Part shown: in pieces, positions 7,256 through 15,423 of the stretch
Position numbering within the stretch: position 1 is the stretch's first letter
Layout of the letters: each line of letters begins with the position of its first letter
NCBI RefSeq assembly: GCF_003591035.1
Contig: NZ_QYUO01000002.1
Coordinates: 310,001-374,000, forward strand
Origin: Noviherbaspirillum saxi
GTDB lineage: Bacteria; Pseudomonadota; Gammaproteobacteria; Burkholderiales; Burkholderiaceae_D
Length of the DNA stretch: 64,000 nucleotides
Direction: 5' to 3'
Made by a program: the position numbers and the translations under genes
The notes under the pieces: generated by a model
Databases searched by the model: none
The model's input: only the letters and a program-made list of their open reading frames with translations
Told to the model about the DNA's origin: nothing

Positions 7256-9181
7256 TTACACAACCTGGCCTTTGCTGACGTTCGAATCCCGTTTCGACAC
7301 TGCCCGTATTAAAGAGTCAGCGGCCCTCTGAGTGTCTACGAAAGCTGGGCGATTCAAATCGAATTGGAGAACCTCTTCAAAAACCTTGTTTCTGGCCCTT
7401 GCATCCTTGATTAGGGCTGATGCGGGCATCACATAAAGATGCAATGGAATCTCATTGTTCGAGCCAATCGAGAAGTCGTTATAGACCACTCGTTCCGTCA
7501 GAGAAAAGACATCCTTGAAGCCCGTTTGCTTCATGTCTCTGTAGAACTCATTGTCGATTTCCACAATGGAGAACGCGAAGACTTCTCTTACCGTTGGAAT
7601 TCTGTCGGCTAGCTCGCTTGCGTAGAGACGGCACTGCATGAGAGCTTTGTTGTTGTCAAATATATCTGCGCCCGGCTTCTTGAATTCGATGATTACCAGC
7701 TTGTTGGGGTGGTTTTCGCTATCTTTCGAGAAGAACGCTGCAACATCAGGCCGTCGTTGCTGTTTGGACTCTACCAAGTTGCCGACCTCTTGAATGATGG
7801 TTGCTAATGCTTGGTCGCTATATATGCTCGAATAGGACAGGAACTTGTCGTCCACTAACCAGACATTGTTTTCGCGAATTTCGGAACCGTCACTCTTTTT
7901 GCGAAGAATGGCGTTATGGATTGCATCTTCGGCACTGTCAGGGGGCATGTTTGCCAAAGAGTCGATGACCAATGCCCGATGAACGATGTATCTTGCCAAA
8001 TCTTCACTTGCAAGATGCGACACATCATCCCATGAGACAGGTTTGCCGCTTTGAAGAGCCTCGACGACCTGATCTTCTTTTCTGGCTTGCTGTGCCCTAT
8101 AGGTCTTAACCACCTCATCAGCATCCAGAAGAGCGGCATCAGCATCCATCGAATCAATCTTGATGAATGGATAGTATTTTTTGAGCTTCTCAATATTGTC
8201 TGACTTGAATTCCTCAATGTCTCCTTCGGCGGATTCATTGATCATCGTCATGCATTCCTCGTGAATGCATGGCATCAGCTTCTCGCGACTGATGGGAGAG
8301 ACCATGTCCACATCGTCATCAGTCTTGGGGAGTTCTAGTCGTTGCCGTTCAATATTGGAGCGTTTGTTGAAGTAGTCGGAGGTGACAAAAATCAGATGTC
8401 GGCAGATGTCAAACCGCTTACTAATGACGTACTCTTCAATACAGAGTTCGTCGGCACAGAGCATCGCAACAATGCCCTTTTTGGGAGGTTCATCCCTAAA
8501 GAGGTAGCAGTTGAACTTCTCGCCCTGGAATTCAAATTCCCGCGTCAACTCCGCCTGGATGTTTTCCCCTGAGAACACATGGACTTCATCAAACGGCTGT
8601 CTGGAGTTATGGGTGAATTTCAGGGCGATGCTGTGCCCTGATTGGTGCTTCAAGAAAAGCAGGAGGCGCAGATCATCGCAGATTGAGTTAACCAGCTTGG
8701 CGACCTGAGTATTGATTTTTTCCTTCAAGTCCCGCAACGTGATGCACGTGTTCAAGGACCCCAGTTTTGGCGATTTCTTAACTTCTTCCGGCTTGAATTC
8801 GGGCGTGTAAACGAACTCGACCAGTTCGGTTGGAAGCTGACTTCGAATTTCAACTTTGTTGGCATATTTCAGGAACGCCAAGCGCCCAACACCTTTGCCA
8901 CCAATGTTGTCCTTGTGACTGGTGCAAATCTCATCAAAGAAATTCAGATTCTCCGCAGTGAAGCCTTCCCCATCATCAGAGATGGTTATTTGTTCAAGAG
9001 TTCTTCTTTCTTCACTACCGGGGGACAACTCCTGTTGTCTCTCTGAGAAGTGCAGGTCAACGGAAATGAACTTCCCTCCGGCATGAATGGAATTCGTGAG
9101 AGCCTCACGAATCACATCCCGAGCCGAGACTCCGCCTTTGTAGTGTTCCGCGATGAATTTTCTGAGGTTAATCCTTGCCAT
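7256..9181 (-). CDS. GHKL ATPase with C-terminal PD-(D/E)XK-like nuclease motif (putative defence protein)
   Basis: A 641-residue protein in an AT-richer segment. The N-terminus is a GHKL (Hsp90/MutL-type) ATPase: N box REALTNSIHA (Glu26, Asn30), DDGEGF near 69-74 and GGKGVGRLAF near 94-103. A long middle region follows. Near residues 478-501, RRPDVAAFF and VIIEFKKPG give a D-(x)19-E-x-K arrangement (Asp479, Glu499, Lys501) typical of PD-(D/E)XK nucleases such as Mrr. ATPase plus nuclease in one chain, foreign composition and neighbouring unknown genes suggest a phage- or plasmid-defence effector. I cannot assign it to a named system. Its start has no strong Shine-Dalgarno, but the N-terminal ATPase motifs begin at once, so no residues seem missing. 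Confidence 0.75.
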   Translation of the reverse strand: MARINLRKFIAEHYKGGVSARDVIREALTNSIHAGGKFISVDLHFSERQQELSPGSEERRTLEQITISDDGEGFTAENLNFFDEICTSHKDNIGGKGVGRLAFLKYANKVEIRSQLPTELVEFVYTPEFKPEEVKKSPKLGSLNTCITLRDLKEKINTQVAKLVNSICDDLRLLLFLKHQSGHSIALKFTHNSRQPFDEVHVFSGENIQAELTREFEFQGEKFNCYLFRDEPPKKGIVAMLCADELCIEEYVISKRFDICRHLIFVTSDYFNKRSNIERQRLELPKTDDDVDMVSPISREKLMPCIHEECMTMINESAEGDIEEFKSDNIEKLKKYYPFIKIDSMDADAALLDADEVVKTYRAQQARKEDQVVEALQSGKPVSWDDVSHLASEDLARYIVHRALVIDSLANMPPDSAEDAIHNAILRKKSDGSEIRENNVWLVDDKFLSYSSIYSDQALATIIQEVGNLVESKQQRRPDVAAFFSKDSENHPNKLVIIEFKKPGADIFDNNKALMQCRLYASELADRIPTVREVFAFSIVEIDNEFYRDMKQTGFKDVFSLTERVVYNDFSIGSNNEIPLHLYVMPASALIKDARARNKVFEEVLQFDLNRPAFVDTQRAADSLIRAVSKRDSNVSKGQVV

Positions 9182-9450
9182 GCCCTCAGTTTATCATTTG
9201 GAATGAATCGCTCCGAATTTTTTAAATGCTCTGAAGCCTGTTCAAAGATGGTATGAATATCAGCAAGTTGCTTAGTTACAGCCACTCCGCTAGCTCTATG
9301 CCACAGGCAGCTATGGCCGACGTGCTGTCCTTGCGTGGTATGACTGTGCGACAGCTCCATAAGGAATTGGTGAGTTCCTTGCCGTTGCAGGAGGCGGCGG
9401 ACTCGACGGACCAGAAGAATCTTTCGTATGGCAAGCTTATTCGAACTTAC

Positions 9451-9942
9451 TTAACACCGATCGTTTGTGACGATCATTACGACCGGGACTTCAGCGTCTA
9501 TTTGTGCGTAGCTATTTTCAGCACGCACATGGAAGTATGCGACGTGTCCATTGGCGAAAACGTAATCAAAACGGCGAAAGAACATCGGATGGAATCCCGG
9601 ACCGTAGTGCCAGCCTGCAAGGGCAAGCAATACGAAGTCCGCTTGTCTTTTCGAACCGATTGGCTGCCCGGTCGTCTTCCACTCAAACATGCGCCCGTCT
9701 TTAGGGAATGGCGCGCGGTAGGCGCCTTTTGAATCTCCAATGTCTAGCTCTGGAATTAGCCGCCAGGCATTGGGATCATGAACTCTTGCTAACTCCTGTT
9801 TCCATACACGAAATTGGAAAAATCCTACTGCCGGATTCAAAAGGCGGAGCCCGATATGGTAGATCGCTGGCTGTGATGGCACGCATATTCTTGCGGAGGC
9901 GATTTGCTCACTTGCGATGAACGTTTCCATGCCTACATGCAT
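9451..9942 (-). CDS. Unknown accessory protein, paralogue of the gene upstream
   Basis: A 163-residue protein (possibly starting at the Met at 9930 instead). No named family recognised. Its core aligns by eye with the upstream 223-residue protein: IPELDIGDS..YRAP here against IPDFDLGNS..TRAP there, then GWHYGPGF..RRFDYVFANGHVAYFHV against SYWYEHGG..QQDFEDGYVTIVKCF. It is rich in Trp, Tyr, Phe and His, which supports a real protein over the antisense reading at 9253-9732. The gene overlaps the upstream gene by 35 bp, so translation may be coupled. A role with the GHKL protein downstream is possible from context only. Confidence 0.6.
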   Translation of the reverse strand: MHVGMETFIASEQIASARICVPSQPAIYHIGLRLLNPAVGFFQFRVWKQELARVHDPNAWRLIPELDIGDSKGAYRAPFPKDGRMFEWKTTGQPIGSKRQADFVLLALAGWHYGPGFHPMFFRRFDYVFANGHVAYFHVRAENSYAQIDAEVPVVMIVTNDRC

Positions 9943-10579
9943 CCATGTATGGGCCTAATCCCGTCCGTATATCTGCAGGCAATCGTGTAACGAACTCCTT
10001 AATGAGCGGATCGGGAGCATGCTCTGGAGTGATATTGTCAGAAACCGACGCAAGAGTAATCTCTGCACTTGGCTGAGTTTCCCCGTGGGCGAAGCATTTG
10101 ACGATTGTGACATATCCGTCTTCAAAGTCCTGCTGGACGGATTCGTATCTGTAGTCTGTTCCTTCCCCACCGTGCTCATACCAGTAAGATTGAAGGCCGA
10201 TCGCATAGCGATAATCAAAGTCTCTAGATCCATACGCCTTGAGTACTTTCCACCCTGACTGCCAAGGCGCGCGGGTGTCTGAAGTTGAATTTCCAAGGTC
10301 GAAATCAGGGATGTGGCTCCATGCTTGTTGTTTCACCCATCCAGACGGCGTATAGCGTTCTCCCTTTTCGTTTATCCAAATAGGAATGCTAAAAAAACGA
10401 AAGAACTGGCTTTTGGTTCTATGAAGGCTCTGGGCGTGAACGTAAATTTCCGATCTTTTACAAATCACTTGGATGAGAAAATACCAATCCAAGAACCCCG
10501 CGTAGGTCGGCGTAGCAGAACGCCCGATAGACCTACCGAGCTTTCCTCTGAGCTGTCCAGGCAAGTGTGAGATGTCCAC
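9908..10579 (-). CDS. Unknown accessory protein, first of a tandem paralogue pair
   Basis: A 223-residue protein starting at GTG 10579 with AGGAG nine bases upstream. No signal peptide is evident; a hydrophobic stretch GFLDWYFLIQVIC lies near residues 28-40. The second half shares the IPDFDLGNS...RAPWQSGW core with the next gene, so the two arose by duplication and diverged widely. No family or catalytic motif recognised. With the downstream paralogue and the GHKL-nuclease gene it makes a three-gene minus-strand accessory set, although a 270-bp gap before the GHKL gene leaves cotranscription open. Confidence 0.6.
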   Translation of the reverse strand: MDISHLPGQLRGKLGRSIGRSATPTYAGFLDWYFLIQVICKRSEIYVHAQSLHRTKSQFFRFFSIPIWINEKGERYTPSGWVKQQAWSHIPDFDLGNSTSDTRAPWQSGWKVLKAYGSRDFDYRYAIGLQSYWYEHGGEGTDYRYESVQQDFEDGYVTIVKCFAHGETQPSAEITLASVSDNITPEHAPDPLIKEFVTRLPADIRTGLGPYMDACRHGNVHRK

Positions 10580-11012
10580 AGCGTAGCTCTCCTATAACAA
10601 GCTCTGAGTACGAACAGATAATTGTCAAGATAGTCGTGATCCCCTGAATGCCAACCTCAGAAATGAGGGGTGGTGAGCCTGATCAAGCCGCCGGTAATAA
10701 TATTCCTCATGCCCATCGGTTCGTATCAGAAATGCATCCGCTTCGGGTCGGTTGATGCCCGCCAACTGAATGCCAGTAACGTCCACTTTCCGACAAATTC
10801 CTGCCGGCGATTATGACTACCGTTCTGAGTGATCACGGTGCCGGAGGGACTGATCACGAACATCGGAATACGCAATCAAATTCACCCTCGACGTAATCGA
10901 CCTTGCTACGGGCTGCAATCTGTTGACCGAACGGCCTCTTTCAGTAGTCTAACGAACCGAAAGGTAGCGCCCGGGCCAAGGCGCTGACTGCCCTGCAAGT
11001 ACAAGGCTATCC
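10580..11012. other. Intergenic region, accessory island edge, no credible intact gene
   Basis: About 430 bp. A short minus-strand reading near 10740-10855 (MFVISPSGTVITQNG... FVGKWTLLAF) faintly recalls an SCO1-like thioredoxin fold but is too short to support. Together with the wrecked gene that follows, this looks like decaying sequence between island and core. Confidence 0.4.
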
Positions 11013-11640
11013 TTACGTGACAGTGATGTTGAGCGCATGGCCGCGCCAGCTGTTGTTGTAGCCGCCGGTGTTTTCCACCCGTCCCTCGGGCTGACGGTTG
11101 CCGTCGGCGTGCGTCACGGCGCAAGCGATCGTGTAGTTCCCTGGCTCGAACTTGATCGGCAGCAAGATCTGGCGCCATGCATACTTCCCAAGGTCGGGGC
11201 CGACCAGGCGCGCCTGCCGCCAGGTCTTGCCGCCGTCCACCGAGACATCGACCGATTTCAGCGCGCTCATGCCGCCGAAGGCCACGCCCTTGATCTGCAC
11301 CATGCGGCGGCCACTGCGCCGGTTTCCCGGGCCGGGGAGTTGATCCACGATTTGGGACCCATCTCCCACACCTACGGCTGGCTTGGGTCGCCCTTCTGGC
11401 CAGGCGGCGAGATGCGGTAGCCGGTCTTCTGGATGGCGGCATCGCTCTGTTCGGAGGAAAAGGCCAGGAGTTTGATGTACTTGACGTTGTTGACGCCGGT
11501 GTAGTCGGGCACGATCAGGTGCAGCGGGCCGCCATGCGCAAGTGGAATCGGTTCGCCGTTCATCTTCCAGGCCAGCAGGGCGTCGGCCATGGCCTTGAGC
11601 GGCACCGAGCGCTCCACCCTCGTTTCCGGATGGCGCCGGG
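11013..11640 (-). pseudogene. Sulfite-oxidase-like molybdopterin oxidoreductase remnant (SorA type)
   Basis: Two minus-strand frames carry consecutive pieces of one protein. The 11372-11640 piece contains LLAWKMNGEPIPLAHGGPLH and YTGVNNVKYIKLLAF, typical of the Moco-binding domain of the sulfite oxidase family. The 11013-11369 piece contains MVQIKGVAFGG, VDVSVDGGKTW and WRGHALNITVT, typical of the Mo-co dimerisation domain. The frame is broken near 11370, apparently by more than one small indel, and about 250 N-terminal residues are absent, so no active enzyme can be made. It lies 124 bp after the YVTN gene and was probably the last gene of the ECF-sigma operon. The family normally oxidises sulfite or reduces protein methionine sulfoxide in the periplasm. 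Confidence 0.8.
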
Positions 11641-11763
11641 ATGTTAATTTATTTACTTTGTAGCTTTGGTATGCCGCCACACTTGGCATATTGATCATAA
11701 ATATTGTGCTTGCAGGTTGGGATCAGGGGTCCGTAGCAATGTAGTGCCGCCACATGCTTGCCG

Positions 11764-13152
11764 TCAGCCGGCACTGACCAGCGCTGCCTTCTCGCTGTCG
11801 GCAGCGGCATCGCCCTCCATGACAGTGATCTTGGTGGGCGACGCTTCTTTGGCAGACAGGCTGTTGGAGACCTCGCGCAACGGCCCGATGGCGGTACCGT
11901 TGGCCATGCCTGCGGCATTGGTTTTGAAACTTGCCACCGGTTGCTTCTGCCCGGTGACATAGACGCTATACACGACGTTGGGCTTGAGCTTGAAAAGCGA
12001 CACTTCAAGCGCATCGATCACGCCCAGATTACGCGCCACCACGAATCCCTTGGCATCTCCGGACGCCGGCTTCAAGGCGATGTTGATCGGCTCACTATTG
12101 CCACGGGGCGTCAAGTTTGCCATGCCGTCTCCCTGCGTTACCGCGTTCGAGACGTACACCAGTGCCTGCGGCGCCTGACCGACCGGGATCCGCGCGGTCA
12201 CCTTGTTGGACGCGGTATCGATCACATCTACCGCATCGCCGTTTTCCAGGCCAATGTACATGCGGCTGCCATCGTCCGAGGCCCAGATCCCATGTGGCAG
12301 GGCACCGACCGGGATGGTGGCCACCAGCTTGGGTGTGTCGTCGGTGGTGAAAACCTTGACCACATTTTCGCCGCCGATGGTGATATAGGCCAGTGCGCCT
12401 GCGGTTGTTTTGGCAAAGCCGATATGGTTGGTGATCATGCCAGTGTCAAACACGCCTTTGATTTCCTGCGTGGCAGTATCGATGCGGGTGACTTTTCCCA
12501 CATCCTTATGCGTCATCCACATTTCCTTGAAATCCGGCGTGAACTGCAAGAAGGGAGAGAAGGGGCTGACGACCTTGATCCGATTGACAAGCTTGCGAGA
12601 TGCGACATCGATGACATCGACCACCGGATTAAAGCTCGAGACGACGAAAGCCTGCTTGCCGTCCGGATGGAACAGCACCATGCCGGGGCCCGGCGTGGTC
12701 TCGATGCGGCCGGTTTCCTTGTAGGTGATCGGGTCAATCACGGAGATGTAATTCTCGCCGCGCACCACCGCCCATACCTCGCGGCCATCCGCGGTGAAAA
12801 AGCCTTCATGCGGCGAGCGACCGATATAGGTCTTGCCCTTGACCTGATTAGTTGCCGTGTCGATGAACGTCACCGAGTTGGAGCCGTTGGAGATTGCCAC
12901 CAAAGTCTTGCGGTCGGGCGAAAAGCCGAGGCCATGCACATTGATCTCGCCCTTGTAGAGAGGCGAGAGCACGTCGGGGCGCTGATTGCCGAGCTTGATC
13001 TGTCCGAGCAGGGTATTGGTGGCCGGATTGATCACCGAGACGGTATTGCTGTTCTGGTCGGCGGTGTAGACACGGTCGGCGGCACCGGGAGCCGCCCAAG
13101 CTAAATTGACGGCCAACGCGCCGATAGCGAGGGTAAGAAGACGGAGTTTCAT
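11764..13152 (-). CDS. Exported YVTN beta-propeller repeat protein
   Basis: A 462-residue protein starting MKLRLLTLAIGALAVNLAWA at 13152, a clear signal peptide; a longer in-frame start was rejected for that reason. From about residue 28 it shows repeated YVTN-type blades (RVYTADQNSNTVSVINPATN, NSVTFIDTATNQVKG, NYISVIDPITYKETG, DAVDVIDTASNKVTARIPVG). The last 110 residues are a separate beta-rich domain. Such propellers act in the periplasm, often with redox or quinoprotein systems. It follows DUF305 by 29 bp in the ECF-sigma operon. Substrate and partner are unknown. Confidence 0.85.
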   Translation of the reverse strand: MKLRLLTLAIGALAVNLAWAAPGAADRVYTADQNSNTVSVINPATNTLLGQIKLGNQRPDVLSPLYKGEINVHGLGFSPDRKTLVAISNGSNSVTFIDTATNQVKGKTYIGRSPHEGFFTADGREVWAVVRGENYISVIDPITYKETGRIETTPGPGMVLFHPDGKQAFVVSSFNPVVDVIDVASRKLVNRIKVVSPFSPFLQFTPDFKEMWMTHKDVGKVTRIDTATQEIKGVFDTGMITNHIGFAKTTAGALAYITIGGENVVKVFTTDDTPKLVATIPVGALPHGIWASDDGSRMYIGLENGDAVDVIDTASNKVTARIPVGQAPQALVYVSNAVTQGDGMANLTPRGNSEPINIALKPASGDAKGFVVARNLGVIDALEVSLFKLKPNVVYSVYVTGQKQPVASFKTNAAGMANGTAIGPLREVSNSLSAKEASPTKITVMEGDAAADSEKAALVSAG

Positions 13153-13181
13153 GATTGCCTTGTGATAGATGAGTTGACGGA

Positions 13182-13619
13182 TCATCTTGGCGCTTGGGCA
13201 CGGCCCGCCCGCTTTTCCTGATGCCGCCCCAGCCAAGCCCGCATCACGCGGATTTCATTCTGCTGCTCGGTAATGATGCCTTGCGCCAGGTTGCTCAGCT
13301 CCGGGTCGGTGGTGTTGAGCAGAACCGCCTTGGCCATGTCGATTGCGCCTTGGTGATGGGGAATCATCATGGTGACGAAATCATGCTCGGGCATGCCGTT
13401 CATCGGCGCGCGCTTCATGCCGTCATCCATCACCGCCATGGCATCGTCCATCAAGGCGGAAAACGGTTTGGCGGTGCTGGCGATGAACTGTGGTGAAGCT
13501 TTGCCTTCCCCGGCTCCATGGTGACGGGCATGCTGTGCGACAGCTGATGCCGCGGCAAGCAAACATGCAGTTGTAATGCCGCTGCGCAAAAATGAACGGA
13601 TTTTTTCGGGAGTAAGCAT
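13182..13619 (-). CDS. DUF305 exported protein
   Basis: About 145 residues from the ATG at 13619 (MLTPEKIRSFLRSG), with AGAGG ten bases upstream; an ATG at 13637 overlapping the anti-sigma stop by 4 bp is the alternative. The N-terminus is a signal peptide ending near AVAQH. The DUF305 signature HDFVTMMIPHHQGAIDMAK and a Met/His-rich stretch (MDDGMKRAPMNGMPEH) suggest a ferritin-like helical bundle with possible copper binding. Members often accompany metal-stress genes. In this operon it may be part of the response driven by the ECF sigma factor. Confidence 0.85.
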   Translation of the reverse strand: MLTPEKIRSFLRSGITTACLLAAASAVAQHARHHGAGEGKASPQFIASTAKPFSALMDDAMAVMDDGMKRAPMNGMPEHDFVTMMIPHHQGAIDMAKAVLLNTTDPELSNLAQGIITEQQNEIRVMRAWLGRHQEKRAGRAQAPR

Positions 13620-13633
13620 GGTTGACGTGCCTC

Positions 13634-14431
13634 TCATGATTTTTCCAGCTGCTCGTGCACTGCGGCGGCAATACGGGCTAGTTCGCCCTTGTCGGCGCCG
13701 GCCGACAAGGCGTAGCCAAACTTGCCGTCGATCCAGTAAAAGACGTTGACCGGGCCTTCCTGCGCGAAGCGAAAGCCGGTGTCCTGGTTGTGCGATTGTT
13801 CGGTAGAGACATACAGGGTCAGACGTTGACCGGTGGCATCGTGGTACATGAACTGCGCCACTGGTCCGCTTTCTCCCGGCAGCAGGCGTCCGCCAATCAA
13901 TTCATAGCCAAGCTTGCCGAGCTTCGGGGGGTGTATCTTGCTGCCAATGCGTTTCGACAACCAGGTCACCAGTTGTTCTTCCTGATCGGCGCCGATCTCG
14001 ACCGGGCGCCGCACATCCGGACTGTAGACCACATGGGCGATCGCCGCCTGGCGCACCAGTCCGGCGACCCGCTGGCTTGCCGCGGCGGGAGCCGCTGCCG
14101 GTGCCTGCGCCAGTTGTCTTCCTGGGGCGGTCTGATCATGCAGGTGCCAGCCCGCAATACCGCTGAAGAAAGCGATTGCCAGCCCAGCCGCAACGCGCTG
14201 CAGTATCGTGCTGCGGCGGGGCCTGGCACTCAGGCGCGCCGGGACCGGTTCGTCAAGCACCGGGTCGAACAGCTTGCGCAGGGCTTCGTTCTGGCTGCGG
14301 TAAGCGTCCAGCCGGTCCGCTTCGTCGGGTCGTGTGGCGAGATAAGCTGCAATCTCGGCGCGCCGTGCGTGCGGCAGCAAGCCATCCACATAGGCATGCA
14401 GGTCCGCTTCGGTAATGGGTAGTTGGCTCAT
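13634..14431 (-). CDS. Membrane-anchored anti-sigma factor
   Basis: A 265-residue protein. The cytoplasmic N-terminus (ITEADLHAYVDGLLPHARRAEIAAYL) is a typical anti-sigma domain, though without the HxxxCxxC zinc motif. A single membrane segment lies near residues 79-97 (QRVAAGLAIAFFSGIAGWHL), followed by a periplasmic domain. It overlaps the sigma gene by 4 bp (ATGA), so the two are translationally coupled. It should sequester the adjacent ECF factor until a periplasmic signal is sensed; which signal is unknown. Confidence 0.88.
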   Translation of the reverse strand: MSQLPITEADLHAYVDGLLPHARRAEIAAYLATRPDEADRLDAYRSQNEALRKLFDPVLDEPVPARLSARPRRSTILQRVAAGLAIAFFSGIAGWHLHDQTAPGRQLAQAPAAAPAAASQRVAGLVRQAAIAHVVYSPDVRRPVEIGADQEEQLVTWLSKRIGSKIHPPKLGKLGYELIGGRLLPGESGPVAQFMYHDATGQRLTLYVSTEQSHNQDTGFRFAQEGPVNVFYWIDGKFGYALSAGADKGELARIAAAVHEQLEKS

Positions 14432-14937
14432 TTCACGACTTTCAACGGGGATGTGATGGCGCGTCCTTCCATGTGGGCACGCAGCCGCTCGCGTGCACGC
14501 GACAGCCGCGACATGACGGTCCCGAGAGGAATGCGCAGCGTGACCGCAACCTCCTCATAACTCATCTCTTCCAGCGCGACCAGGAGCAGGACTTCGCGCA
14601 ACTCCGCCGGCAGTGTCTGCAATGCGGATTGCATATCGCGGATCTCCAGCCTGTGTGTCTGCGTTGCGTTCACGAGAGGCACGGGTGTGTCGTCATCGAG
14701 TTCAACCATGGCAAGCGTCGGCTTGCGCACTTGATCGATATGCAAGTTGTGCATGATGCCGAACAGCCAGGCGCGCATGTCGCTGCCAGCACGCCAGGAA
14801 GACAGCTTGCTCCAGCCGCGCTCCATGGTGTCCTGCACCAGGTCATCGGCCCCAGACCGGTCGCCGGCCAGCGCACGCGCATAGCGGCGCAGGCGCGGGA
14901 TGCAGGAAACCATTAGTTGCGCAATATCGTCTTGCAT
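14428..14937 (-). CDS. ECF-type RNA polymerase sigma factor
   Basis: A 169-residue group IV sigma factor with GAAGG six bases before its ATG. Region 2 is visible as DDLVQDTMERGWSKLSSW..MRAWLFGIMHNLHIDQVR, and region 4 as LPAELREVLLLVALEEMSYEEV..PLGTVMSRLSRARERL. There is no extra C-terminal domain. It heads the sigma, anti-sigma, DUF305, YVTN, sulfite-oxidase-remnant operon and should direct that operon and perhaps others in response to envelope or metal stress. The exact ECF group cannot be set here. Confidence 0.9.
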   Translation of the reverse strand: MQDDIAQLMVSCIPRLRRYARALAGDRSGADDLVQDTMERGWSKLSSWRAGSDMRAWLFGIMHNLHIDQVRKPTLAMVELDDDTPVPLVNATQTHRLEIRDMQSALQTLPAELREVLLLVALEEMSYEEVAVTLRIPLGTVMSRLSRARERLRAHMEGRAITSPLKVVK

Positions 14938-14991
14938 GAAGAACCTTCGCCATTTGGCCGGAATAGGGCCGGAACGTGTTTGCTGGAATGG

Positions 14992-15423
14992 TCAGTAGGC
15001 AGCGGCAACCGTAAGCTTCGGATCGATCTGCCAAGTCTCGTTGACGAGTAGACCGTCGCGGTAGGTCAGCACATAACGCACCTTGATCGGCTGCTTACCT
15101 TCGAACAGCACGTTGGCGGAGACGGTGGCGCCCTTCGGGTTGATGGCTTCGTCCAAGTTGGTGACACTCACTTTCAGCGGACCTGCGGCCTTGGCAAATT
15201 TTTCCCAGGTGGTGCGGATGCTGTCGGCTCCGACATAAGTGCCGTCCAACGGGCCACCAACCCAGTTCAACTGAGGATTGGCAGCGTAGCCACGCATGAC
15301 GATGGACAGGTCACCCGATGCAATGGCATTGAAGTGGGTCTGCGCTGCATCGGATGCAGGGCCGGCAAAAGCACTGCCGATGGATGCCAGCGACAGCAGG
15401 GCGGCAAAGATGGGATATTTCAT
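14992..15423 (-). CDS. Exported NTF2-like (SnoaL-type) protein
   Basis: A 143-residue protein from ATG 15423 (MKYPIFAALLSLASIGSAFA), with GGAGC eight bases upstream; a TTG two codons earlier is possible. A signal peptide is followed by a cone-shaped NTF2-like fold (AAQTHFNAIASGDLSIVMRGYA..NWVGGPLDGTYVG..IRTTWEKFA..YVLTYRDGLLVNETWQID). This is a non-enzymatic or promiscuous small-molecule-binding family. It lies 54 bp upstream of the sigma gene on the same strand and may belong to the same transcript. Function unknown. Confidence 0.8.
   Translation of the reverse strand: MKYPIFAALLSLASIGSAFAGPASDAAQTHFNAIASGDLSIVMRGYAANPQLNWVGGPLDGTYVGADSIRTTWEKFAKAAGPLKVSVTNLDEAINPKGATVSANVLFEGKQPIKVRYVLTYRDGLLVNETWQIDPKLTVAAAY

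Noticed and set aside
9253..9732. Plus-strand 159-codon reading in the accessory island
   Set aside because: It is antisense to the 163-residue minus-strand protein, which has a recognisable paralogue upstream; the plus-strand reading has no relative and a less protein-like composition.
10740..10855. Possible SCO1-like fragment on the minus strand (FVGKWTLLAF)
   Set aside because: Too short, with no CxxxC copper motif and no frame beyond about 40 residues; could be chance.
11758..13104. Plus-strand 448-codon reading opposite the YVTN gene
   Set aside because: Antisense shadow of a GC-rich coding gene; the minus strand has a signal peptide and clear YVTN repeats.
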